Positions 1 to 7,500 are shown, numbered from the stretch's first letter. The stretch: DNA of 16,371 nucleotides from Candidatus Albibeggiatoa sp. nov. BB20 (GCA_016744725.1 JADGDW010000111.1:1-16371); one strand, 5' to 3'. Numbers and translations are program-made. Notes: generated by a model from the sequence alone, not told the origin.

Positions 1-577
1 CTGTATTTATCATGGCTTGCCAAGCAATACCAAATACCCCATAGGTAATATTTTGTTCTTTGTCAATATTGAATATATTGAATACATCAAAAAATATGTT
101 TAAGTTGAGTGCTTCGACGTTTCCAATTGCAAATATGAAAATTGATATGAAAAATAATAGGGGTAAAGTCCAGCCTTCCAGCCATGCGGTCAATAAAACT
201 AATAAGATGATGGTGAGTAATGCTGAGATGTCAAAAGGAATATAGTGTAGATAAGCACTGCTCAGTAATGCGGCGAATAAAAGCGGAACTGTTAAATGTA
301 ATTTGAATACAGCCGTATATTTTTCATCGATTTTTTTTAAATATTCAGGTAGGTAATGTGCTCTATTAGCTAAGATTGTGAGGAATACAAGACTTAAAAT
401 CAGTGTATAGACAATACCTGTCAGTAACTCATTTTTGTTGGTGAAAAAAAAACTGTGGGATATCGCAGCAAATGGAATAGTGATATAGGCAATAAATGCA
501 GCGAATTTAAAATTATCATGAGGATAATCCCGCTTAAGTTTGCTGACAACATCGTTGTATATCTGTTTGGTTTTCAT
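1..577 (-). CDS. Multi-pass membrane protein, N-terminal part (possible CqsS/LqsS-like sensor kinase)
   Basis: Reading leftward from the ATG at 577, 192 codons stay open to the window edge, so the C-terminus is missing. The visible part starts with a short basic cytoplasmic stretch (about residues 1-23, with YPHDNFKF) and then has about six hydrophobic segments, roughly at 24-45, 52-70, 94-112, 117-133, 137-152 and near 185. The pattern of a 'YPxDNFxxAxF' lead-in followed by paired membrane helices, with an 'LPEYLKK' link between them, resembles from memory the membrane sensor part of CqsS/LqsS-type histidine kinases, which detect alpha-hydroxyketone signals. The kinase domains would lie outside the window, so this assignment is an inference. 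The coding call rests on the long open frame, the membrane-helix pattern and the non-coding AT-rich DNA upstream of the ATG. No clear ribosome binding site is visible. Confidence 0.6.
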   Translation of the reverse strand, partial: MKTKQIYNDVVSKLKRDYPHDNFKFAAFIAYITIPFAAISHSFFFTNKNELLTGIVYTLILSLVFLTILANRAHYLPEYLKKIDEKYTAVFKLHLTVPLLFAALLSSAYLHYIPFDISALLTIILLVLLTAWLEGWTLPLLFFISIFIFAIGNVEALNLNIFFDVFNIFNIDKEQNITYGVFGIAWQAMINT

Positions 578-880
578 TTTATTATCAATAGTGTCACTTT
601 TTTAACGAATCGTTTTAACGCAATAATTTAATTATTATGCTAATATTTTAGCACACCTAAAAAATGATTGTAAAATTATAAAAAACCATTGACATGATTA
701 ATTTAAGAACTATACTTTATATTAAAGTCGATATTTATACATAATATTTATAGTATATCTCTTTAATTCAATTTTAAAAACGTAAATTTATTTATCTTCA
801 GGAAAAGCAGGAATATATATCCTGTAAAAAATTAAACAATACGACTTGATTTATTGTTTGAATCACCTAGGGAGATAATT
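578..880. other. AT-rich divergent intergenic region
   Basis: About 300 bases separate the leftward membrane-protein gene from the rightward NfeD-like gene. The DNA is very AT-rich and stop-dense on both strands. It holds one good rightward promoter (689-716) and a small hairpin, CAGGA/TCCTG around an AT loop at 808-824, in the presumed leader. No gene or RNA family is recognised here. Confidence 0.5.
689..716 (+). promoter_or_regulatory. Sigma70-type promoter for the NfeD-like gene
   Basis: TTGACA at 689-694 is followed after 16 bases by TATACT at 711-716. This is a perfect -35 box and a five-of-six -10 box. Transcription would start near 723, leaving a leader of about 155 bases before the ATG at 881. 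Confidence 0.6.
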
Positions 881-1150
881 ATGCTTTCATTGTCAGCAGT
901 TTTTGCGCCATTGGCTATTTTTACTCATGCCAAAGTTAAACAAACAAGAATACCTGAAGTTACTATCAAAAAAGTGGCTGAAGTAACCCAATCGATAAAA
1001 GGCCCTTACTTACGAGGTCGGGTTAAGTTTAAAGACAGATATTGTTATGCTTTCTGTCAAGACTCAATCGTTATCTGTCGTGGTGAGCATGTTGAAGTCT
1101 TAGAAGACAAAGGGACATTTTTAGTTGTAAGGCCTCTGATTCTCACATAA
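881..1150 (+). CDS. Small NfeD-like OB-fold protein
   Basis: An 89-residue protein. The ATG at 881 is preferred because AGGGAG ends seven bases before it; the frame could extend only to a TTG at 854, upstream of that site. Residues 2-15 are hydrophobic and may anchor the protein in the membrane. Residues 43-86 follow the pattern of the NfeD C-terminal domain, a small five-stranded OB-fold: GRVKF, then aromatic and Cys residues, IxxGxxVEVLE, and LVVRPL at the end. NfeD proteins assist membrane-associated stomatin/flotillin partners and proteases, but no partner gene is adjacent here. The reading is from pattern only, and a stand-alone domain this short may do something else. A decayed transposase lies immediately downstream. 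Confidence 0.6.
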   Translation: MLSLSAVFAPLAIFTHAKVKQTRIPEVTIKKVAEVTQSIKGPYLRGRVKFKDRYCYAFCQDSIVICRGEHVEVLEDKGTFLVVRPLILT

Positions 1151-1160
1151 GTAACCTTCC

Positions 1161-1188
1161 ATGGTGCTAGTAGCATGGTGCTGCTGGC
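1161..1188 (+). repeat. Imperfect 14-bp tandem duplication
   Basis: ATGGTGCTAGTAGC at 1161-1174 is followed directly by ATGGTGCTGCTGGC at 1175-1188, differing at two positions. It lies just after the stop of the NfeD-like gene and before the transposase fossil. It may be a replication slip; no function is evident. Confidence 0.55.
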
Positions 1189-1271
1189 ATTGTTTATCAT
1201 CTATTTAAAAGCTATATATTCTTAGTTTCTCTAATCCCAATTGTTGAGTTTTCAATATAGAACTAGTTTGA

Positions 1272-1962
1272 AGTCTTTATCAAGAAAATAAAGAGGCATG
1301 GTTGACAGAGGTATTAGGTTTGGAAAATGGGATACCATTACATGATACATTCGGTCAGGTATTTTTGATGATAAAGATAGAGCAATTTAGTGAATGCTTT
1401 AGCCGTTGGGTAAGAGATTTAAGTAAGTTAAGTGAAAGGGAAATAATATCCTTGGATGGAAAATGTTTATGCGGAAGTATAGACAAAGCAACAAACAAAT
1501 AAGTGATATACATGGTAAGTGCATAGTCGGATCAGAATCCATTGGTATTAGGACAGCAAAAAGTAGATGATAAATCAAATGAGATAACAGCGATTCCAAA
1601 ATTGTTAGAACGGTTAGACATAACAGGTGCTGTGATTACGATGGATGTAATGGGATGTCAAACGGCTATCGCGGAGCAAATCATTGAGAAACAATTTAAA
1701 TCTAAAAACACCTGCCCTGAAGTGGGTTACGAAAGTTATAATGGCGAACATGGCCGTCATGAAAAACAGGCAGTTAGAGCAACACCCTCATTGGACAAAC
1801 TTAAAAAGCATTGTAGCACTCACGGCTGAACGTGAATTAAAAGGTAAAGAAGCCCGCTACTTTATAACTAGCCTAGATGCAACAAACCCTCAATATCTAG
1901 GACATATCATTCGTGCTCATTTGGGTATCAAAAATAAGCACCTTGGGATACTAAATACTTAA
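1272..1962 (+). pseudogene. ISAs1-family transposase remnant
   Basis: Conceptual translation shows the DDE transposase core of the ISAs1 (H-repeat) family: LENGIPLHDTFGQVF, then IISLDGKCLCGS, LVLGQQKVDDKSNEITAIP, VITMDVMGCQ, and near the end ARYFITSLDA and IIRAHLGIKNK. The gene is broken. The frame opens only at 1272, so roughly the first 70-80 residues of the family are missing. TAA at 1500-1502 and TAG at 1524-1526 interrupt one frame; the TAG sits where the family normally has Trp in 'MVSAW'. The segment after 'MGCQ' is shortened, with the usual 'LKGNQ' region not recognisable. The frame then shifts between about 1770 and 1790. The frame ends at 1962, where the 'LHWVLD' C-terminal part should begin. 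No terminal inverted repeats were found, so this is a dead, end-eroded copy. Confidence 0.85.
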
Positions 1963-2025
1963 TTGAAATCTTGATTAATAACACTCAATTATCTGATTAA
2001 TATTGATCTTATCCTAATTATTTTT

Positions 2026-3165
2026 TTAATTTGATTGCCCTGATAAGCAGGCATCTAGCCATACTAAACGATGATCGGAACTAATATCTTTTTTGTGATG
2101 ATGGTGAATTTCAATTTGTTCAACAAGATATGATAAAGGGTCTTTTTTAACTGGCCAAAATACTCGACTATCCCAAACTTTTAAATTTTTTGATGGCAAT
2201 ACATAATCAACTCGTAAACCCCAACTGGCCGTAGATGCGTGAGAAGCCATGTTTTTATTACATTCTTCTCCTCCCTGGCTAAATGGAATACAATGCTCTT
2301 GTTGGATTTTTACATGAATTTCAGGATGTTTCAATAATTGCGTAATGGCATTATCAAGGCTTTCACCATGCTCTGGATCAGCATTCAAATCTCCCATAAT
2401 CACAAAATAATCATCAGGCTGTAAGCCGCCTTTTTGTCCTTTATCATCATAAATATAGGCACTGGTTTCAGGCAGAACATAATCAGCAAACAAGCGAATT
2501 TCATCATGATTACGCAAAGTATTCCGTTTTTCACTACCGTCAAAAGTCGGCGGCGTTGGATGAGCGGATAAAATATGTACTGTGGCTTCAGGAAATTCAA
2601 TCGGTACATCCACATGATTTTTAGACGATAAACGCATAATGTCTAATTTTTCATCCGAATACCAAGCCTCACCTGTTGCAGGATATATCGGTAATTTTGC
2701 ATTTGGCATGTCTTTCCATAAAAAATGCTGAAAAGTACGTACATTCTCTATTTTTATTGGATATTGCGACAATACAGCGGAGGCATATTGCCCTTCAAAA
2801 AAACCGAATCCAAACGCATCACCCGGACTGTTAATGCTGCCATCATTATCTAAATCCATACCTGAAGGCGTACCCGCATTAGAAGGCACTAAATAAGTAT
2901 AAGGATATTGAATTGGAGTCGCACCATTCTGACTTATGGCTAAATAATTCTTTTGAAACAAGGACAAAGCAATACCTTGTAAATCATAATCAAATTCTTG
3001 TAAAACCAAAACATGGGGTTGAGTACGCTGGATAATTTCGGCAATCGCACGGGCTTGAGTATGATTTTTAGTAAATAAGTCAGAGATTAACTCACCGGCA
3101 TGTTGTCTGGTCAAAGCAGTATTAAAAGTAGCAAAACGGTATTTATTCGGTGGGTAATGAGTCAT
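2026..3165 (-). CDS. Endonuclease/exonuclease/phosphatase-fold hydrolase
   Basis: A 379-residue metal-dependent hydrolase of the EEP superfamily (DNase I, exonuclease III, phosphodiesterases). Expected landmarks occur in order: TFN at 14-15, LQEFD with the metal-binding Glu57, AHPTPP with His202, MGDLNADP with Asp259 and Asn261, RVDYVLPS with Asp320, and SDH with Asp364-His365. Residues 104-116 (DLDNDGS and a later Asp) look like a calcium-binding EF-hand loop, and 354-357 are four His. The substrate cannot be read from sequence. Relatives I recall with the same loop and HPTPP motif often carry signal peptides; none is visible here, so this copy may be cytoplasmic. The ATG at 3165 is preferred to a TTG two codons earlier. 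It lies 87 bases downstream of the HTH-ATPase gene on the same strand, so the two may be co-transcribed. Confidence 0.85.
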   Translation of the reverse strand: MTHYPPNKYRFATFNTALTRQHAGELISDLFTKNHTQARAIAEIIQRTQPHVLVLQEFDYDLQGIALSLFQKNYLAISQNGATPIQYPYTYLVPSNAGTPSGMDLDNDGSINSPGDAFGFGFFEGQYASAVLSQYPIKIENVRTFQHFLWKDMPNAKLPIYPATGEAWYSDEKLDIMRLSSKNHVDVPIEFPEATVHILSAHPTPPTFDGSEKRNTLRNHDEIRLFADYVLPETSAYIYDDKGQKGGLQPDDYFVIMGDLNADPEHGESLDNAITQLLKHPEIHVKIQQEHCIPFSQGGEECNKNMASHASTASWGLRVDYVLPSKNLKVWDSRVFWPVKKDPLSYLVEQIEIHHHHKKDISSDHRLVWLDACLSGQSN

Positions 3166-3187
3166 AGACAACTTTTGGTAGGTTATT

Positions 3188-3224
3188 AGATTGGTTAGCT
3201 TTTAAGATTTAAGTCAACCAATCT
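3188..3224 (-). other. Hairpin between the ATPase and EEP genes
   Basis: AGATTGGTT at 3188-3196 and AACCAATCT at 3216-3224 form a perfect nine-base-pair stem with a 19-base loop, which can pair further inside. It lies in the leftward transcript between the two genes. No T-run follows on that strand, so it is more likely a partial terminator, a processing site or an mRNA stabiliser than a full stop. Confidence 0.35.
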
Positions 3225-3252
3225 TTATATGAAATGTATCGCCACGCGATTG

Positions 3253-4401
3253 CTACTGTTGTTCTAGCAAATATTTATATGGCTGCAAACGACGTAATGC
3301 TTCTTTTTTCCAGCGGTCGGTCTGATTATTTTCTTCTAAAGCGGTTAAACGTGAATGACAAAAAATTTGCAACAGAGCTGGCCAACGTCCACTTTGTTCT
3401 AAAATCCATGCAACATCTTGTTCTGGGAATGGAATTGGTGAGCTAAGGATTAAATCTAAGGCCTCATTTTCTTCCAATTCATCTAAGAAAAATACATGTC
3501 CAAAAATATTGAAAAAAGGCGATGGTCTATGATGGTCAATCATTAATTCTTCAGGGGCTTGGTGTGCCGTCATCAAAAATCCAATTTTACCACCCGCATG
3601 ATTGCTGCCTAATGAACGTAAACCCCACCAAAATTGTTCGTCTAATTCAGGGGCTTCTAAACCTGCACCAATTTCATCTAATAATACCAATGTTGGAATT
3701 TCTAAATAACTATCAATAATTTCCATAAACCCGACTAAATCACAAGGTTCTGGTACAGGTAAATCCAATTCGACAAGAATATGGCGCAGTAAACTTTCTT
3801 GATAACACATACGCGGGTCTTGAAAATCAACAAATACCCATTGATAACCGGGGCTTAACCAATCATTGCGTTGCTTATCCCGTAATTGTTCTTGTGGAGT
3901 TTCGATAACACGACGCAAATAATGTAGTAATGATGTTTTACCACTGCGCTTTAAGCCAACCACAGCAATATGCTGCAATGGCATACAACGCCATACATCG
4001 AAAATACGCTTCACGACATAATCACGACCAAAAAACTGGCTAGGCTCAGTAATCGGAGGACCAATAATAAAAGGACTCCAATGTAGTGCCGTTAAAGATA
4101 TGGGTAAATCTGTGCTATGCATAGATGTCGACATCCCCACAGGTGCAAATCCTGCTGCAATTAATAGTTCGTCTCGTTGCTGAGTATTCAGTCCTAAATA
4201 GACTGCACAGCGTAACACATCTTTACTCAGACGTGGATGTAAAACTTTACCATTTGACCAGCGTGCTAAAGTTTCACGGCGTAAATTCAAATCTTTAGCT
4301 AATTGGGTCACGCTCACTTCCATTTGCTGCATGTAGCGTGTCAGCAATTGTGCGAAGTTGGGCTTATCCGCTGGAGGACTAATTGTAAATAAATTTGTCA
4401 T
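3253..4401 (-). CDS. HTH-domain P-loop ATPase (STAND/AAA-like)
   Basis: A 382-residue protein with two parts. Residues about 15-85 form an XRE/Cro-type helix-turn-helix (VTQLAKDLNLRRETLARW followed by a helical tail). After a linker with 'GPPITEPSQFFGR' (113-126), typical of the lead-in to STAND-type ATPases, comes the ATPase core: Walker A GLKRSGKTS (149-157), Walker B TLVLLDE (237-243) and a sensor-like FLMTAH (275-280). The C-terminal part (about 300-382) is helical, without the long repeat domain of classical STAND regulators. It could be a DNA-binding switch ATPase that senses a signal and controls its neighbours. Defence, toxin control or ordinary regulation are all possible. The ATG at 4401 is preferred over a TTG at 4413; no strong ribosome site is seen. 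It precedes the EEP hydrolase on the same strand and is divergent from the secreted-protein gene. Confidence 0.8.
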   Translation of the reverse strand: MTNLFTISPPADKPNFAQLLTRYMQQMEVSVTQLAKDLNLRRETLARWSNGKVLHPRLSKDVLRCAVYLGLNTQQRDELLIAAGFAPVGMSTSMHSTDLPISLTALHWSPFIIGPPITEPSQFFGRDYVVKRIFDVWRCMPLQHIAVVGLKRSGKTSLLHYLRRVIETPQEQLRDKQRNDWLSPGYQWVFVDFQDPRMCYQESLLRHILVELDLPVPEPCDLVGFMEIIDSYLEIPTLVLLDEIGAGLEAPELDEQFWWGLRSLGSNHAGGKIGFLMTAHQAPEELMIDHHRPSPFFNIFGHVFFLDELEENEALDLILSSPIPFPEQDVAWILEQSGRWPALLQIFCHSRLTALEENNQTDRWKKEALRRLQPYKYLLEQQ

Positions 4402-4471
4402 AGCTCGATGCAAAGTTAGGATTTCGTGTGAGTTTTTTGCTAAACTTAATTTAAATACGTTGGATAGCGTC

Positions 4472-4496
4472 TATAATTGTCGTTTCACGCTAGGAG
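4472..4496 (+). promoter_or_regulatory. -10 box and ribosome binding site of the secreted-protein gene
   Basis: A perfect TATAAT at 4472-4477 lies 27 bases before the ATG at 4505, but no good -35 box is visible at the right distance. AGGAG at 4492-4496, eight bases before the ATG, is a strong ribosome binding site and fixes the start well downstream of the frame's first possible codon. Confidence 0.45.
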
Positions 4497-4504
4497 AATC
4501 TCTA

Positions 4505-5242
4505 ATGTTAAGACTGAGTATTTTAGTACTTTTTTACACTTTTATCAGCAGTGTTTATGCAGCCGACATGGTTGTGATCCGTGCCACGGATAATTCAGGT
4601 TATTCTAAAGGCCAACTGTTAAGTAATAATGTCCATGTACAGTTACCTGAAGAGGCGGAAATGACCGTTGTATTTTCAAGTGGCAAAGTGTTGACTCTGG
4701 ATTCTAGTTTTAAAGGTTCGCTGACTGATCCGATTCAAACTAAGCATACTGCAAATACAGTAGATAGTCCTGCTCAATTAGTTGCTAGTCTATCAGACTT
4801 CTTGCATGAGCAGGCACACCATGAACCACCAACAACCCGTAAATCAGGTCAAGAACGTCCGTCAAGCGCATGGCAGGTTGATCTGAGCAATCGCAAACGT
4901 CATTATTGTGTTGCACCGTCAAAGCAAGTTATTTTATGGCGGCCTAGCAATTCAAGTAACACAGCGGGCACGTTGGAAATCAAACATACAGCCAGTAATA
5001 AACGGATTAAAACGGTATGGCCTGCCCACAAAACAACCTTAAGCTGGCCTAAAAAATTATCGGTTGTTTATGAAGATGCTTATAGTATTGAAGTGAAAAA
5101 CTTAACAGGTCAACGCTTTTTTAAAAAATTAGTCTTGCATAAAATTCCTAACGATTTACCAACAAAGTCACATCAAGTGGTTTGGATGGTTGGACGTGGG
5201 TGCATTCCGCAGGCTAATTTGTTATTGGCAAGCTTGAAATAG
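4505..5242 (+). CDS. Secreted protein with FecR-like beta domain, function unknown
   Basis: A 245-residue protein. The ATG at 4505 follows AGGAG at ideal spacing, and the N-terminus is then a classical signal peptide (hydrophobic 2-16, cleavage probably after VYA at 19), so the protein is exported. Residues about 22-75 (SKGQLL, then HVQLPEEAEMTVVFSSGKVLTL, GSLTDP) resemble the FecR-like or 'ruler' beta segments seen in periplasmic proteins. A low-complexity polar linker follows (about 100-122), then a second beta-rich domain with Cys135 and Cys233, which could form a disulfide. The family is not recognised by name. The gene is divergent from the HTH-ATPase gene and ends at a strong terminator, so it is probably monocistronic. 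Confidence 0.75.
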   Translation: MLRLSILVLFYTFISSVYAADMVVIRATDNSGYSKGQLLSNNVHVQLPEEAEMTVVFSSGKVLTLDSSFKGSLTDPIQTKHTANTVDSPAQLVASLSDFLHEQAHHEPPTTRKSGQERPSSAWQVDLSNRKRHYCVAPSKQVILWRPSNSSNTAGTLEIKHTASNKRIKTVWPAHKTTLSWPKKLSVVYEDAYSIEVKNLTGQRFFKKLVLHKIPNDLPTKSHQVVWMVGRGCIPQANLLLASLK

Positions 5243-5265
5243 AGTTGTGCTATAAATAGCAATCT

Positions 5266-5292
5266 GTGAATTGTGAATTGTGAATTGTGAAT
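5266..5292 (+). repeat. Heptamer tandem repeat GTGAATT, about 4 copies
   Basis: Three full GTGAATT units at 5266-5286 plus a fourth GTGAAT lie directly between the stop of the secreted-protein gene and its terminator stem. Units are identical, which suggests recent slippage or selection for uniformity. Confidence 0.85.
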
Positions 5293-5333
5293 AAGGAGTC
5301 TGTTGGTATATTATCAGCAGACTCCTTTTTTAT
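5293..5333 (+). terminator. Rho-independent terminator
   Basis: AAGGAGTCTG at 5293-5302 pairs perfectly with CAGACTCCTT at 5318-5327 around a 15-base loop, and the stem runs into a T-rich tail. It terminates the secreted-protein gene. Confidence 0.85.
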
Positions 5334-5642
5334 TTGATAAAGGGGTTGTTGAGCAAGATTACATTGCCATAGTTCAGCAAAAATGGCCTCAATTTTATGA
5401 TATAAATCATAACCATGAACGAAACAGGTATTATTTAAAAGTAATGGAAATTATCAATGACACAGATATTTTTTATAACGCTCTATTTTTCAATAAATTT
5501 AAAATGCCCAATTAAAATATAAAAACCCTTTTTTTCAATCATTTACAATCTTAGATGATAGATATTTTCTACAAATTATCTGAAATATTGGGTTATAATA
5601 TATTCTATTATTTCGGTGCTACAACAATATAGGCCAATCACT
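5334..5642. other. AT-rich intergenic region without a supported gene
   Basis: About 300 bases between the terminator and the DAHP synthase ATG. A 70-codon rightward frame (5303-5515) starts at a TTG inside the terminator loop and has no ribosome site or recognisable family, so I do not call it. A TATAAT at 5594-5599 lies about 44 bases before the DAHP synthase ATG and may be its -10 box, but no convincing -35 is seen. Confidence 0.4.
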
Positions 5643-6761
5643 ATGATTATTATTTTAGAGCCGCAAACTCACAAGGACAGCGATGAATACAAAGATATTC
5701 TCAAATACTTAGACAACTTGCCAAATATCAAGCATCGCCTACATGAAGAACATGGACAGCAGCAGATTTTGACAGAAATCTATTTAATTGGTGAAACTAA
5801 AGTATTGCCTAAAGATGAGATTGAAGCATTGGCAGGTGTTGAGCGTGTTGTGCGAATATCTCAAGAATACCGTGTGTTAGGTCGCCATGAAGATGATGAC
5901 CAGCGGAGTTGTAGCTTTGAATATAATGGGGTGACTTTTAACCAAGATAATTTGAATATTTTTGCAGGCTTATGCGCGGTTGATAATCCAACTCATGTCG
6001 AAATGATGATGAAAGCATTGAGTGAACGAGGTTTGCAATGTACTCGAATGGGGGCTTATAAACCTCGAACCAATCCTTATTCATTCCAAGGACATGGCCA
6101 TACTTGTTTAAATTATGTATTTGAATTGGCTGGAAAATATGGGCTTAAAGTGATTTCGATGGAAGTCACTCATGAACAACACTTGAGAGAAATTCAGCAA
6201 GCATTAGAAGAAACTGGGCATCCAACAGGTGTCATGTTACAAATTGGTACACGTAACACTCAAAATTTCGAGTTATTAAAAAATGTCGGTCGTCAGCAAG
6301 AAATGCCTGTTTTAATTAAGCGTGGTTTCGGTATCACTTTAGAGGAATCCTTGAACGCCGCCGAGTATTTAGCCAGTGAAGGCAATCGTAAGGTTGTATT
6401 TGGTTTGCGGGGCATGAAAAGCAATTTAGGCGATCCGCATCGTAACTTCGTTGATTTCACGCATGTGCCTGTCGTTAAACGCTTAACTCGGATGCCTGTA
6501 TGTATTGACCCTTCGCACTCAGTTGGAACACGTCAAGCCTCTCCTGATCGCTTAATGGACCTGATGCACGCAACGGCTCAAGGTGTAGTTGCGGGGGCAA
6601 ATATGATTTTAGTAGATTTTCATCCTGTACCAAGCAAGGCCTTAGTTGATGGACCTCAAGCTTTGCGTATTGAAGAATTAGACTGGTTTTTAGAAGATGT
6701 TCACATTGCCCGAGAAGCGTATGAAAAACGAGTGGCGTTAGCAGCAAAACAACCTGCTTAG
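5643..6761 (+). CDS. 3-deoxy-7-phosphoheptulonate (DAHP) synthase, type I-beta-like
   Basis: A 372-residue protein expected to condense phosphoenolpyruvate and erythrose 4-phosphate, the entry step to aromatic amino acids. Residues about 1-75 form a ferredoxin-like regulatory domain as in AroF-type I-beta enzymes. The TIM-barrel follows, with KPRTNPYSFQG (140-150), IGTRNTQNFELL (201-212), the catalytic KRG (Lys226), DPSH (His292) and DGPQ (Asp336). The metal-site Cys is present (Cys111) but in AGLCAVD instead of the usual AGPCSVE, the metal-site Glu appears as Asp325 (ILVDFHP), and 'CERG' is replaced by GLRG (254-257). It may be a distinct subfamily or a paralog with altered metal use. The ATG at 5643 matches the start of the domain; the frame extends to a GTG at 5616. 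The ribosome site is weak. It stands alone, followed by a terminator. Confidence 0.85.
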   Translation: MIIILEPQTHKDSDEYKDILKYLDNLPNIKHRLHEEHGQQQILTEIYLIGETKVLPKDEIEALAGVERVVRISQEYRVLGRHEDDDQRSCSFEYNGVTFNQDNLNIFAGLCAVDNPTHVEMMMKALSERGLQCTRMGAYKPRTNPYSFQGHGHTCLNYVFELAGKYGLKVISMEVTHEQHLREIQQALEETGHPTGVMLQIGTRNTQNFELLKNVGRQQEMPVLIKRGFGITLEESLNAAEYLASEGNRKVVFGLRGMKSNLGDPHRNFVDFTHVPVVKRLTRMPVCIDPSHSVGTRQASPDRLMDLMHATAQGVVAGANMILVDFHPVPSKALVDGPQALRIEELDWFLEDVHIAREAYEKRVALAAKQPA

Positions 6762-6793
6762 AATAGATAAAAAATAATGTAATCGATTAAGGG

Positions 6794-6828
6794 CTGGTAA
6801 CTTTTAAAAAGCTGCCAGTCTTATTTTA
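6794..6828 (+). terminator. Probable Rho-independent terminator after DAHP synthase
   Basis: CTGGTAAC at 6794-6801 pairs with GCTGCCAG at 6811-6818, with one G-T pair and one mismatch. The loop is TTTTAAAAA, which can lengthen the stem, and a T-rich tail follows. It lies 33 bases after the stop codon. Confidence 0.6.
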
Positions 6829-6967
6829 ATTTATTTATTATTAAGCGAAGCGGTGCTTTATCACGTAATTAAGGGTCACAGGACAAATCATGCTAATGGA
6901 AAAACATTCCTTTGTTGATACCACTACGCATGTAGACTGCTGGAATTTTGATTTGGTCTGGTTTCAA

Positions 6968-7468
6968 TTATTGTTCCTCTAAAAATTCAGAATCCCGTAA
7001 AAATAATGTTGAGCCACAATTAGGACACGCTGGAATAAAATCAGGCTGATAAAACTGTAGACTATGATTGCAATTGGCACAATATAATGTACCCGCACAC
7101 GTAATTTCACCACATGTCCACTCTGTAGACAATTTAGCTTGTTCTGTCAAATGGTCTAGTTCAGTACGAGTTGGGTCTTCCATGATACTGAATAAATCAA
7201 TAAAACGTTCTTCAAGCAGTGTCAAATCAAAACGTAACCAATCTACTAACTCATGTTCAGTTTCAACAATAACATGGGCTGCATCATGTAAATCGCGTTT
7301 AACATAATAAGCCAGTTTTTCAGCTTCTTCACGGGTTAATTCTTCAAACTCTAAGGCCTTTTCTTTTGCTCTGTCAATACGCTCAGCCAAGGTGTGAGGC
7401 GTTTTGGGTGATTCTTTTACTCTTGAGAGCATTTGTTCATAGGCAGGAAGTAATTTATCGTTTTGCAT
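6968..7468 (-). CDS. Zinc-ribbon protein, DUF1451/YbeL family
   Basis: A 166-residue soluble protein. Residues about 8-115 are charged and helical, with LTREEAEKLAYYVKRDL (44-60) matching the signature of E. coli YbeL and relatives, where the same helical region is followed by 'GEIVCxGTLxC'. The C-terminus is a zinc ribbon: Cys130 and Cys133 (CANC) and Cys148 and Cys151 (CPNC), four plausible zinc ligands. The length matches the family. Its biochemical role is not established as far as I know. The ATG at 7468 is 25-30 bases from the predicted transcription start. It converges on the DAHP synthase gene and seems to be monocistronic. Confidence 0.85.
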   Translation of the reverse strand: MQNDKLLPAYEQMLSRVKESPKTPHTLAERIDRAKEKALEFEELTREEAEKLAYYVKRDLHDAAHVIVETEHELVDWLRFDLTLLEERFIDLFSIMEDPTRTELDHLTEQAKLSTEWTCGEITCAGTLYCANCNHSLQFYQPDFIPACPNCGSTLFLRDSEFLEEQ

Positions 7469-7500
7469 GAGTCAATGTCCATTTGATGTGGGTATGTATA

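Noticed and set aside
60..245. 61-codon rightward frame antisense to the left-edge membrane protein
   Set aside because: The opposite strand is open for 192 codons with a clear membrane-helix pattern, so this frame is a shadow.
1500..1526. In-frame TAA and TAG in the transposase considered as programmed readthrough
   Set aside because: The same gene also has a frameshift, an internal loss and missing ends, so decay explains the stops.
1978..2020. Repeated TGATTAATA considered as a terminator or IS end
   Set aside because: The copies are direct, not inverted, and the stretch is plain AT-rich DNA.
5303..5515. 70-codon rightward open frame after the terminator
   Set aside because: It begins at a TTG in the terminator loop, lacks a ribosome site and has no recognisable family or domain; its composition matches the AT-rich intergenic DNA.
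6890..6982. 30-codon frame starting at ATG 6890 with AGGA upstream
   Set aside because: It is very short, overlaps the end of the DUF1451 gene on the other strand, and shows no family signature, although the ribosome site is plausible.
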